64,000 nt of DNA from Lactobacillus sp. ESL0677 (lineage in GTDB: Bacteria; Bacillota; Bacilli; Lactobacillales; Lactobacillaceae). Below, one piece after another: positions 7,779 through 16,582 of this stretch (its first letter is position 1; each line of letters begins with the position of its first letter). The DNA lies in the NCBI RefSeq assembly GCF_029392875.1, contig NZ_CP113946.1, positions 496,001 to 560,000 on the forward strand, in the 5' to 3' direction. Under the pieces are notes generated by a model. It made no database searches, was not told the DNA's origin, and saw nothing but the letters and a program-made list of their open reading frames with translations. Both the position numbers and the translations under genes were made by a program.

Positions 7779-9726
7779 CACCACACATTTATTTGATTTT
7801 TTATCACAGAACAAAACTATTTTTGAAATTCCTGTTTTTCAGCGAAACTACGAGTGGGACGAAGAGCAGTGCGAGCAGCTTTTTAATGATCTTGTACTTG
7901 CTGCACAGAACAATCGCGATCATTTTATTGGTACGATTGTTTATGTTTCTGAGACTGGTTCGAATCTAAGCCATCTCAATCGCATTATTGATGGGCAGCA
8001 GAGATTGACAACTTTAACTTTGTTGTTAAGGGCAATAGCCAATCAAGATGAAGAGCATCGTCAAGAAATTGAAGAGGAATTTTTATTCAATAAATATTTA
8101 GCTACCAATAATCATTTGAAGTTTAAGCCGATTGAGCATGATATTGCTGCTTTTAATGCAGTGATGAATAACAAGCTGGCAGAATGTTCTGAACCATCTA
8201 AGATTATTGAAAATTATCACTTTTTTGAACAAAAACTGCAGAATAGCTCATTTAAGATTGCTGAATTATATGAAGCAATGAATCATTTTGAACTTGTGTG
8301 GATAGAATTAAATAATGACCAAGTTGAAAACCCTCAAGAAATTTTTGAAAGCTTGAATTCAACTGGGAAGTCCTTATCAGCATCAGACTTAGTTCGCAAT
8401 TTTTTGTTAATGGGGTTAGATACTGATGAACAGCAGCAATTGTACCAAGAATACTGGTTAAAGATTGAAGCAATTTTTTCAACAAAGACTTTTACAGAAT
8501 TCTTACGGCATTATTTGATTATGAAGACACATGCAATGGTTAAAAAAGACCGTGTTTATGCTGCCTATAAGAACTTCTTTTATGATAAACAATTGAACGC
8601 TGAGAGTGCCTTGCGTGAGCTAACTAATTTTGCTAGACTTTACAAGCAATTATTAGAGGCAAATACTGCATCAACAGAATTAAATAAAATTTTATTGCAC
8701 ATTAATATTATGGATAGCAGGGTTTTATATCCATATTTGTTGAAATTACTAGCAGATGAAGAAATTAATTCAGATCAAATTATTGAACTTGCAGCAGTAC
8801 TTGAGAATTATTTGTTTCGGATTAAAGTTTGTAGTCGGCCAACAAATGGCCTGAATAAGACTGTGGTGGCGCTTTGTGAAGGCGACGATCATTTATTGGA
8901 CCGAGAATTAAGACTTTTGAAGAATACTTTTCCAAGTGACAGTGAACTCAAAGCTAGTCTGATGACCACTAATTTATATAAGTTGCGCAATAATATGGCT
9001 AAGTTAACTTTGGTAATGCTAGAAGAAAGTCGCACTAAAGAAGTAATTAACTTTGAAGATGCGCAAGTTGAGCATATTATGCCGCAGCATTTAACTACTG
9101 ATTGGCGTGTGCAGGTCACAAATGCGGATCGGGTTAATGAGCAATATGGTGGCAGCTTGGGTAATTTGACGTTGACTAAGTATAACCAAGAAATGAGCAA
9201 TCGGACTTTTACAGAAAAGAAAGAATTTTATCGTGATTCAAACATTAATTTAACTCGTGAAGTTGCGCAGAGTTATTCTAATTGGGATGAAACAGCGATA
9301 ACTACTAGAGCTAAACAGTTAATTGCGGAATTATTGCAGATTTTTCCTAAACCGAAGGTTTATAGTGAGAAGCAAGCTGAGCAGGTATTAGCAGGTGAGT
9401 ATAATTTTACTGACGAAGTCAACATTACTGGTAGAAAACCTACTTCACTCACTATTGGTGATACCAGTTATTCAGTGACATCTTGGCGTGCGGCTTTGAT
9501 TACGCTGCTGGATTATCTTTGGGATGAGGATAGCAGTAATTTAACGCAGATAAAGCAGGATCCAAGTTTACAGAAAAAGTTATTTTCAAGTTTGCGTAGC
9601 CCATCAACTTTGAAGAATGGCCTTCAAATTGAAACTAATTATTCAGCGCGTGATATTCTTGCAATTATGACAAAAATCACTGAGGTCCGCGATATTGCAG
9701 AACAAGTAAGCTACACTATTAACTGA
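7768..9726 (+). CDS. GmrSD-type (DUF262 + DUF1524) restriction enzyme
   Basis: 652 residues. The N-terminal DUF262 domain shows PVFQRNYEW (~22-30) and IDGQQRLTTL (~75-85), the ParB-like nucleotide-using segment of GmrS. The C-terminal DUF1524 domain shows EHIMPQHL (~434) and GNLTLTKYNQEMSNRTF, the His-containing nuclease motif of GmrD. Family members fuse both parts and act as type IV enzymes that cut modified (for example glucosylated hydroxymethylcytosine) phage DNA. About 100 residues follow the nuclease domain. The start is TTG at 7768, supported by GAGAAAGAG 7 bases upstream; it overlaps the previous gene by 11 bases. GC is visibly higher than in 861-7778, so it may have arrived separately. 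Confidence 0.88.
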   Translation: MKADTTHLFDFLSQNKTIFEIPVFQRNYEWDEEQCEQLFNDLVLAAQNNRDHFIGTIVYVSETGSNLSHLNRIIDGQQRLTTLTLLLRAIANQDEEHRQEIEEEFLFNKYLATNNHLKFKPIEHDIAAFNAVMNNKLAECSEPSKIIENYHFFEQKLQNSSFKIAELYEAMNHFELVWIELNNDQVENPQEIFESLNSTGKSLSASDLVRNFLLMGLDTDEQQQLYQEYWLKIEAIFSTKTFTEFLRHYLIMKTHAMVKKDRVYAAYKNFFYDKQLNAESALRELTNFARLYKQLLEANTASTELNKILLHINIMDSRVLYPYLLKLLADEEINSDQIIELAAVLENYLFRIKVCSRPTNGLNKTVVALCEGDDHLLDRELRLLKNTFPSDSELKASLMTTNLYKLRNNMAKLTLVMLEESRTKEVINFEDAQVEHIMPQHLTTDWRVQVTNADRVNEQYGGSLGNLTLTKYNQEMSNRTFTEKKEFYRDSNINLTREVAQSYSNWDETAITTRAKQLIAELLQIFPKPKVYSEKQAEQVLAGEYNFTDEVNITGRKPTSLTIGDTSYSVTSWRAALITLLDYLWDEDSSNLTQIKQDPSLQKKLFSSLRSPSTLKNGLQIETNYSARDILAIMTKITEVRDIAEQVSYTIN

Positions 9727-9798
9727 TAATTTGAGTTTATTGGGCGTATTTAAATAAAAAATTGATTTATATCATTTTTTGCAAGATATACAAATGTA

Positions 9799-9827
9799 TT
9801 TACGTAATCAGTGAAATAAGTTATACT
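9799..9827 (+). promoter_or_regulatory. Promoter with palindromic operator for the toxin-antitoxin pair
   Basis: TTTACG (9799-9804) and TATACT (9822-9827) are spaced by exactly 17 bases. The -35 overlaps the perfect palindrome TTACGTAA (9800-9807). Antitoxins of the AbrB/MazE type bind palindromes over their own promoter, so this is a good candidate autoregulatory site. Confidence 0.6.
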
Positions 9828-9852
9828 ATTACTTAATAAAGGGGTGTTTAGC

Positions 9853-10104
9853 ATGACCAAGTTAGTTAGTCTTCGTAAGTCCGGTAATAGTATGATTTTG
9901 ACTGTACCGGCTAATTTTAATGAAAAAATAGGCAAAAAATATTCGGTTGAAAAGGAATCTGATGGCACGATTGTTTATTCTCCAATTAAAAAGAGTAACA
10001 TTTTTGCGACTGCTGATTGGCAAAATTATGATTATCAAGCTGATTTGAGTACTGATTCTGAGTTATCCGAACTTAGTTCAATTGGTAAAGAAAGGCTAGA
10101 CTAG
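9853..10104 (+). CDS. MazE/AbrB-family antitoxin
   Basis: 83 residues. The N-terminal ~45 residues contain LRKSGNSMILTVP, the signature of the swapped-hairpin AbrB/SpoVT/MazE DNA-binding fold. The acidic C-terminus (DLSTDSELSELSS) is the sort of flexible tail that wraps the toxin. I chose ATG at 9853 because AAAGGGG lies 8 bases upstream; the in-frame GTG at 9844 lies within that ribosome site. The stop overlaps the toxin start by one base (TAGTG), as is usual for toxin-antitoxin operons. It should neutralise the toxin and repress the promoter. Confidence 0.87.
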   Translation: MTKLVSLRKSGNSMILTVPANFNEKIGKKYSVEKESDGTIVYSPIKKSNIFATADWQNYDYQADLSTDSELSELSSIGKERLD

Positions 10105-10478
10105 TGCAGTTACCTCGGCAAAAAGATATTATAGTTATTGAAGCTGAACCGCATTCTGGTAAAGAGTATGGTGGACATTCACCGCAAGATCACAATATTC
10201 GTCGTCATATGGTTGTTATGAGTTCCGATGAGTATACAGCGGCTACAGGAATGGTTTTAGTAATGCCAATTACTACGTCAGAAAGATATCGTAATAATCC
10301 ACACTATTTGCCTATTTTATTGCCGGGAGGATCAACTAATGGCGTAAAGGGGTATATTGCTCTGTGGCAGTTGCAGAATTATGATTTCAAATCACGCAAT
10401 GGTAAAGTTGTTAATTCAATTAATGAACGTACTTATGATCGATTGTTATTTTTTGTTAAGGACATGTTAGGGATTTAG
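10104..10478 (+). CDS. MazF/PemK-family endoribonuclease toxin
   Basis: 124 residues with GTG start. The segments RRHMVVMSSDEYTAATGMVLVMPITTS and KGYIALWQLQNYDF match the MazF/PemK SH3-like barrel (the family strands holding the catalytic Arg and Thr/Ser). The usual N-terminal (G/R)-D-(I/V)-hydrophobic motif is seen as KDIIVIEAEP. MazF toxins cut mRNA at short sequences and arrest growth. Coupled to the antitoxin, it closes the defence island and may act as a stabiliser of it or as an abortive-infection module. Confidence 0.88.
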   Translation: MQLPRQKDIIVIEAEPHSGKEYGGHSPQDHNIRRHMVVMSSDEYTAATGMVLVMPITTSERYRNNPHYLPILLPGGSTNGVKGYIALWQLQNYDFKSRNGKVVNSINERTYDRLLFFVKDMLGI

Positions 10479-10664
10479 CTATGTCAGTTAATTGCTGACC
10501 TGCTGACAGAGTTTCTGATGATGACAGTTACGAAATTTTAATATTTTATAAATTTCCCAAAAAAGTTTTTTCACCAACGGTTGAGAAGACTTTTTTTAAT
10601 GTGCTTAAAAGCCCAATTACGCGGTATACTTAAAAGGAGAGCAATAGCGATACAGGAGGAAATT

Positions 10665-12160
10665 GTGGATTATTCAATTGGCATTGATATTGGTACGACA
10701 AGCACTAAGGCGCTGCTATACCATGACAATCAGGTGGTTGCCAGCAGTCATCGGGGTTACAAGTTGTTTCGCGATGAAACGGGCATGGCAGAAGAAAATC
10801 AGGCAGATATTTTGAATGCGGTTGTCGAGGTTTTGCGTGCGGTCATGACCAAAGTGAATTTTCAAAATGACAAATTGGCATGTATCGCTTTTTCCAGTGC
10901 TAATCAAAGTCTGATTGCCTTAGATAAAAATTTTCGTTCGTTAACTAGGCTGCAGACTTGGGCCGATACGCGTTCAGCCAAGTATGCGGCGGAGTTAAAG
11001 GCCACGCCGCTGGGGAAGAAAATTTATCAAAACACGGGAACGCCAATCCATCCTATGTCATTGTTGGCTAAAATAATGTGGTTGAAGCGCGACAAGCCAA
11101 AGATTTTTCAAAAGGCTGCTTATTACTGCGGTATTAAGGAATATGTTATTTACCATTTATTTGGCGCTTGGCAAATGGATATGTCGGTTGCTAGCTGCAC
11201 GGGTTTGTTTAATATAAAAGATTTAACTTGGGATAAGGTTGCTCTGCAGACTGCGGGAATTACGGCTAATCAATTGCCACCAATTGTTGATGTGTACCAA
11301 AAATTACCTAAGCTCAAGCCCAAGTATGCCAGCTTGATTGGCTGTCCTGAAGATGTCCCCTTTATTCAGGGAGCGCCTTATCCAACGTTGGCTTGGGAGC
11401 AGCTGAACAGGGTGTGATGGCGCTGACTGTCGGCACTTCTGGTGCACTGCGAGTGATTACCGACCATCCCGTACTTGATGAGCATGCAAGGACATTTTGT
11501 TATTTGCTCGATAGTAAGCATTACGTGGTTGGTGGTTCGGTTAACAGCGGCGGCAGCGTTTATGAATGGGCGGTTAGAAACTTGTTGCCGCAGGGAAGTA
11601 ACTTGCCATACGAGCAAGCGAGTTCATTGGCAGCTCAATCTCCCGCTGGTGCTCATGGACTGATCTTTTATCCATTTTTAGGTGGTGAACGAGCACCGCT
11701 ATGGGATGCCAATGCTCGCGGCGCCTTTTTCGGCTTGAGCCAAGTGCACGACCAGAGTGATATGATTCGGGCCGTACTTGAAGGCATTGCTTACAAGTTG
11801 AAGCACGTTTTGCAAATTCTTGAAAAAGTTGTTGGGCAGCCTAGCGTCGTTCTTGCGGCTGGGGGCTTGGTGAAGTCAAAATTGTGGTGTCAAATCTTGG
11901 CAGATATTCTCGAATATCCCGTTATTGTGCCGGCTGATGTTGAATCGTCTTGTTTAGGAGCGAATATTGTGGGTCTCAAAGCTGTGCAGAAGTTTACTGC
12001 TTTCAAAGATGCAGCACAGCAGCACGATGTGCAAGCCAAGTTTTTGCCAACACCCGCTAATTTGCCTAAGTATCAGCAATTATTCAAAATTTACCGCGAT
12101 TTACTGCCAAAATTGCAACCGGAATTTGCTGCAATTACTGCAATTCAAAAGGAAGGATGA
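10665..12160 (+). pseudogene. gntK: Gluconokinase (FGGY family), frameshifted with altered active-site motif
   Basis: An FGGY carbohydrate kinase split into two frames. The first part, from GTG at 10665 (AGGAGG 5 bases upstream), opens with SIGIDIGTTSTKALLY, the N-terminal ATPase motif. It runs to a TGA at ~11415-11417. The family continues in the next frame from about 11393 with LGAAEQGVMALTVGTSGALR and GGERAPLWDANARGAFFGL, to the stop at 12160. Comparing the junction with the usual GASDGxLANLG motif, about four bases are missing near 11390. In addition the SDG carrying the catalytic Asp reads PYP. Two independent lesions at the catalytic centre argue for real decay, but a sequencing error could explain the frameshift. 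Confidence 0.82.
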
Positions 12161-12695
12161 TATTATTTTAATTTCTAAATCTGTTGTATATCCTAATCAT
12201 GAGTACCGTGAGGCTAAAAAATTATATTTGGCTGCATTTCCCAAGTGGGAACGATTCCCGTTGTGGCAGCTCAACTTAATGGCTCTGCACAGATGCGTCC
12301 AGTTTAAGACACTTTATGATCATGAAAAATTTTGCGGGTTAGTCTATTATGTTGTGGGCGAACACATTATTTATTTAGTCTATCTGGCAGTTAATCCTGA
12401 TTTGCGCGACCAAGGTTATGGCACACGGATTTTGCAGCATTTGAAGGCAGAATTTCCTGATCAGCAATTGGTTCTAGATATTGAGCCAGTTACTAAGAGT
12501 GCTAAGAATTATCGCCAACGTGTGCGGCGATTGCGATTTTACCGGCGAAATGGTTTTCACCAGACGTCAGCCAAATTAAGAGATAGTGATGGACAATTTC
12601 AAATTTTGACAACAGGTAAGAAGCTCAATAAGCCTTCAGTGATCGCAACGCTCAAGCAGATGAGTTCGGGCTTTTATCATTTTAAAATTGAATAA
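12157..12695 (+). pseudogene. GNAT-family acetyltransferase with start codon out of frame
   Basis: About 178 residues showing a GNAT fold. The acetyl-CoA binding segment is LAVNPDLRDQGYGTRIL (the R/Q-x-x-G-x-G/A motif) and RFYRRNGFHQ is the typical C-terminal motif. No ATG, GTG or TTG stands in frame near the 5' end. ATG at 12157, which overlaps the gntK stop (ATGA), reads four codons then TAA. Adding one T to the T4 tract at 12166-12169 would join it in frame to ISKSVVYP. Alternatives are a rare ATT start at 12165, which has GGAAGG well spaced upstream, or a sequencing error. The substrate is unknown. Confidence 0.68.
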
Positions 12696-12697
12696 AT

Positions 12698-12735
12698 AAA
12701 ACGTCTTTTCGCAGTTAGGTGAAGAGACGTTTTTT
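12698..12735. terminator. Terminator between convergent genes
   Basis: AAAACGTCT...AGACGTTTTTT forms a long stem followed by T residues on the plus strand and, read the other way, by a T-rich tail. It separates the acetyltransferase from the convergent permease and probably serves both. Confidence 0.8.
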
Positions 12736-12759
12736 AATAAATTGGTGTTATTTTAAAGG

Positions 12760-13959
12760 TTACAGTAGCTTCAAGAAGACAGATGCAATAATTACTGAAG
12801 CAACTGATACTGTTGCAAAGCCACCGACGAGCATTTTAGGTAATATTTGATCAACCAAGACAGCTTCTTCGTCCTTGTCTTTAGCGACATTATGGCAAAT
12901 TTCTGTTGTCAAAATGTAGTCGGCAGGGAAGCCGAAAAGTGCTGTTAATGAACACGCAAAGGCCATTTCTGGACTCATCCCAAAAGGCTTAGAAAGAATA
13001 GCAGATGCAATGAACATTCCCAAGATTCCGAGCAGCATAAGGACAATAATTTGAACAAAAACCTGTCCGATAATTTGCGGAGTTGTAATACTTAATTGTG
13101 CAAAGATGTAAGCTAGTAAACCATACATCAGCCATTGAAAGACGTTGGCTTTATTTAAGGCACTATCTTCCAAAAAGCCTAATTGGTGCGCAACAACACC
13201 GAATATTAAACAAACAACATTAGCATTTAAGTCAAAGTTAAATGAAGATTTTAACCAAAATGAGAACCAATTTGCCAATAAGGCAACAATACCCACTTTA
13301 ACTAAGATAAAAGCTGCTGTATGGTATTGAGCAGGCAATTTGAAGCTGGATTTTTTACCAGTTTCTTCTTTTTCTTCTTCAACTGAAATCGGTTTTTGAA
13401 TGTTGCCTTTATGGTATTCACGAACAACACGATGCCCCTCACGCTTAAGCATCCACGCAGTTAGCGGATAACCAACTACTGAGTGCATAACGAACATGGC
13501 AATCGGGAGGGCCACTAAAGACGTAATGCCAACAGCCTTTAACCCGTTAGTCATTAGTAATGCGGATACAAGTCCACCAGTTAATGGTGGAACAGCAGCA
13601 ATAACTGTATGCCAATCAAAAATTTTAGTCCCGATTGTTAAGGTTAATAGCAGGGTCCCTGCAACTCCTAATAATGAGATACAGACCGCTTTCCATTGTT
13701 GGATTAATTCCTTTAAGTTCATTAGGGTGCCAAGATGTACTAGCAATAACGAAATACAGATGTTAGCAAAGTCAGGACCAAATGATGCCTTGGCTACAAC
13801 ATCCTTTGGCAGGAAGGTCCAATAGCCAATGGCAAACAAGACAGCCGTAATAAAGACTGATGGTACATAAGCGTTGGTTAGTGAAGAGACCCACTCCCCA
13901 AGCATAATAAAAAGCATAACAACCGCAAAAGAGATTGCGGCGTACATCGCTGGATTCAT
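12760..13959 (-). CDS. Multi-pass permease of unknown substrate, divergent from the amidohydrolases
   Basis: 399 residues, strongly hydrophobic with about 10-11 membrane segments. A charged cytoplasmic loop (VEEEKEETGKKSS, ~residues 195-208) lies in the middle, separating two halves as in secondary carriers. Conserved-looking segments include VPPLTGGLVSALLMTNG and LVHLGTLMNLKEL. The general layout recalls glutamate/sodium symporter-like permeases, but I do not recognise the family with confidence. It shares a 178-base divergent promoter region with the amidohydrolase array, so it probably brings in their substrate or exports a product. Confidence 0.75.
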   Translation of the reverse strand: MNPAMYAAISFAVVMLFIMLGEWVSSLTNAYVPSVFITAVLFAIGYWTFLPKDVVAKASFGPDFANICISLLLVHLGTLMNLKELIQQWKAVCISLLGVAGTLLLTLTIGTKIFDWHTVIAAVPPLTGGLVSALLMTNGLKAVGITSLVALPIAMFVMHSVVGYPLTAWMLKREGHRVVREYHKGNIQKPISVEEEKEETGKKSSFKLPAQYHTAAFILVKVGIVALLANWFSFWLKSSFNFDLNANVVCLIFGVVAHQLGFLEDSALNKANVFQWLMYGLLAYIFAQLSITTPQIIGQVFVQIIVLMLLGILGMFIASAILSKPFGMSPEMAFACSLTALFGFPADYILTTEICHNVAKDKDEEAVLVDQILPKMLVGGFATVSVASVIIASVFLKLL

Positions 13960-14137
13960 AATTCAATCACTCCTAAAAAATAAATTAAAATTGTATGAGA
14001 ATGATTATAAAAGAGAATTTCAATTTTGGCAACATTTTTTTGAAAGTAAATGTTGTAAAATATTAAAATAAATCATAGAATATAATTATTAAATTAAAAA
14101 ATAAATATAAATAATTAATAAGAATAAGGAGTTAAGC
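13960..14137. promoter_or_regulatory. Divergent promoter region, permease / amidohydrolase array
   Basis: 178 extremely AT-rich bases between two divergent starts. Both sides carry ribosome sites (AGGAG before the permease ATG on the minus strand; AAGGAG before ATG 14138). Several TATAAT/TATTAAA-like boxes occur, too many to single out one. I see no clear operator palindrome. Confidence 0.5.
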
Positions 14138-15337
14138 ATGACAACGTTATACAAAAATTGTAATTTGTTCGATGCAGAAACTGAAGAGTTGCAAAACAAT
14201 GCCTGGTTACTGGTAAATGATAAAGGTCTGGTGGAAAAGAGCGGTCAAGGATCAGTGCCTGCTAGTGATGAAACGGTTGACTTGCACAACCAGTATATGA
14301 TTCCAGGATTAATTAATGCTCATACTCATATCATGATGGATCCAATGAATAATCACACTGCTTACTTATCAGAAACAGAAGCTACTGTTAATGCAATCAA
14401 AAACTTAAATACTTTGCTACATAATGGGGTTGTGGCAATTCGTGATTGTGGTGCTGTTAATGATGTTGATGTTAAGTTGATGAAATTAATGCACCAAGGT
14501 AGAGTAGTAGGTCCTGAAATTGTTCCTTCAGGTCGACCAATGAGTATTTTAGGCGGTCACGGCGATTTTCCAGAAGGCGATGACGGCAAAGAAGTCTGGG
14601 GGCACTTAACTACATGTGCTGCTGATATGCGTCAAGGCGTTAGAGAAGAGTTTAAGCATGGTGCTAAGAATATCAAGGTAATGGCTACTGGTGGAGTAAT
14701 GTCACCAACTGATCGTGTCGATGATACCGAGCTTAGTGCTGAAGAACTGAATGCTGCTGTTCAAGAAGCACATTCTAAGCACATGACGGTAGCTTCACAC
14801 GCCCAGGGTAACCGGGGGATTCAGTTGTCACTTGAGGCTGGTGTTGATTCTATTGAACATGGTATTTTTGTTGATGAAAGCCAAATGGAATTAATGATTA
14901 AACAAGGTACTTGCTTAGTTCCAACGTTAAATGCTTGTCAGTGCATTTTTGACGCTCCTAAAGGCTCAATTCCTGATTATATGATTGCCAAGAATGTCAA
15001 GGTTAAGCAGGCTTTCTTTGAAAATGTTGGTAAGGCAATTAAAAAAGGTGTACGTGTAGTTGTTGGGACTGATGCGGGAACACCATTCAATCGTTTTGAC
15101 AATGGAACAACTACAGAAATGCAGCTACTTGTTGAAGCAGGAGCAACACCGCTTCAAGCTTTATTAGGAGCCACTAAATATGCTGCGGAATTGATTCAAC
15201 TTAGTGAAGATTACGGTACTTTAACTGCGGGTAAGAAGGCCAACTTCCTTGTCTTAAAGGATAATCCACTGGCTGATATTAAGGCAGTAGCGCAAGAGGA
15301 TAAGCAAGTTTACCAGAATGGTCAGTTAGTAGAGTAA
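14138..15337 (+). CDS. Metal-dependent amidohydrolase, copy 1
   Basis: 399 residues of the amidohydrolase superfamily (imidazolonepropionase/prolidase-like branch). Visible metal-centre motifs in order are NAHTHIMMD (HxH on strand 1, ~61-69), KNIKVMATGGV (the Lys expected to be carbamylated), VASHAQGN (His, strand 5), SIEHGIFVD (His, strand 6) and GTDAGTPFN (Asp, strand 8). GGHGDFP is a loop motif shared by all four copies. Enzymes of this branch hydrolyse amide bonds in Xaa-Pro or Xaa-Arg/Lys dipeptides and N-acyl amino acids. This is the most divergent of four tandem copies and ends 13 bases before the second. Substrate not determinable here. Confidence 0.88.
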   Translation: MTTLYKNCNLFDAETEELQNNAWLLVNDKGLVEKSGQGSVPASDETVDLHNQYMIPGLINAHTHIMMDPMNNHTAYLSETEATVNAIKNLNTLLHNGVVAIRDCGAVNDVDVKLMKLMHQGRVVGPEIVPSGRPMSILGGHGDFPEGDDGKEVWGHLTTCAADMRQGVREEFKHGAKNIKVMATGGVMSPTDRVDDTELSAEELNAAVQEAHSKHMTVASHAQGNRGIQLSLEAGVDSIEHGIFVDESQMELMIKQGTCLVPTLNACQCIFDAPKGSIPDYMIAKNVKVKQAFFENVGKAIKKGVRVVVGTDAGTPFNRFDNGTTTEMQLLVEAGATPLQALLGATKYAAELIQLSEDYGTLTAGKKANFLVLKDNPLADIKAVAQEDKQVYQNGQLVE

Positions 15338-15350
15338 TGGAGGTATTCAA

Positions 15351-16535
15351 ATGACTAAAACTGCATATACAAATTTAAATCTTTATGATGGTGAACAAGA
15401 AAAGGTAACTACTGGTAGTTATCTTATTGTTGATGATGAAACTGGTAAGATTACAGCGGTAGGAACCGGAGCAGTTCCTACTAACGATAAGACGGTTGAC
15501 CTTGCAGGAAGGTATGTCATGCCGGGATTAATTAATTGTCACGATCATATGATTATGGATCCTGATGATCCAACTGGTGGGACAGCAACTGATGTTGTCC
15601 GTACAACTGTTAATTCTGTCAAAAATTTGCACACAATGCTTAAATCTGGTGTTACTTATGTTCGTGAGTGTGGGTCGACTTATGATGTTGACATTACAAT
15701 TGCTCACATGATTGATGAAGGTAAAATTACCCAAGTCCCAGAAGTTATGCCATCAGGGCGACCATATTCAATGACTGGTGGTCATGGTGATATGCCGAAC
15801 TTTGGCCATCTAGTTGACTCACCTGATGAGATGCGCAAAGCTGTACGTCAAGGCTTGAAGAAGGGCGCTAAGGCTATCAAGGTTATGGCGACTGGCGGTG
15901 TGATGACTAAGAATGATTTTATGACTGACCCACAGCTGAGTGTTGCAGAAATTCATGCTGCTGTTGAAGAGGCTCATCATAAGGGACTGATTGTTGCCGC
16001 TCATGCTGAAGGCAATCCAGGAATTATGAATGCAATCAAGGCTGGTGTGGACTCAATTGAGCACGGTTTTTACGTTAATGACGAGGAAATTGATCTAATG
16101 CTTAAGCAGGGAACATATTTAACGCCAACGGTTGTTGCAGATTGGGCGTTCCCAACATATGCTGTAGGTAAGGTTCCCGATTGGGAAGTCAAGAAGGCTA
16201 GCGATGCACTAGCAGATTTACGTAAGAATATCACTCATGCGAAGGATCGTGGCGTTAAGATCACGTTAGGTACTGATGCAGGGACACCATTTAATGACTT
16301 TTCAATGACGCCAATTGAGTTGCAACTGCTAGTAGAACAAGGCTTTACTAATTATGAAGCCCTGAGGACGAGCGTTCATTCTGCACAATTAATGAAGATT
16401 GATGATGAATATGGTACTCTGGCTGTGGGCAAGTATGCCGACTTTTTAGTGCTTGCTGGTAATCCACTTGAAGACATTAAGGCAGTTGCACAAGAGGATA
16501 AGGCTGTCTATAAGAAGGGTCAGCGTGCATATTAA
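15351..16535 (+). CDS. Metal-dependent amidohydrolase, copy 2
   Basis: 394 residues, closely similar to copies 3 and 4. The metal motif is NCHDHMIMD, followed by KAIKVMATGGVMT, VAAHAEGNPGI, SIEHGFYVND and LGTDAGTPFND, so all ligands appear intact. It has TGGAGG before the ATG and sits in the same operon as copy 1. The C-terminus YKKGQRAY is almost the same as in copies 3 and 4, which indicates recent duplication. No terminator is visible after it; the T-box leader of copy 3 follows. Confidence 0.88.
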   Translation: MTKTAYTNLNLYDGEQEKVTTGSYLIVDDETGKITAVGTGAVPTNDKTVDLAGRYVMPGLINCHDHMIMDPDDPTGGTATDVVRTTVNSVKNLHTMLKSGVTYVRECGSTYDVDITIAHMIDEGKITQVPEVMPSGRPYSMTGGHGDMPNFGHLVDSPDEMRKAVRQGLKKGAKAIKVMATGGVMTKNDFMTDPQLSVAEIHAAVEEAHHKGLIVAAHAEGNPGIMNAIKAGVDSIEHGFYVNDEEIDLMLKQGTYLTPTVVADWAFPTYAVGKVPDWEVKKASDALADLRKNITHAKDRGVKITLGTDAGTPFNDFSMTPIELQLLVEQGFTNYEALRTSVHSAQLMKIDDEYGTLAVGKYADFLVLAGNPLEDIKAVAQEDKAVYKKGQRAY

Positions 16536-16582
16536 GGTTGAATATTCCTCTTGACTAAATTAAATAGTAATGATAACTTTAT

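Noticed and set aside
11393..12160. Separate second kinase gene
   Set aside because: Its sequence begins in the middle of the FGGY fold and continues the upstream frame exactly, so it is the 3' half of the frameshifted gntK.
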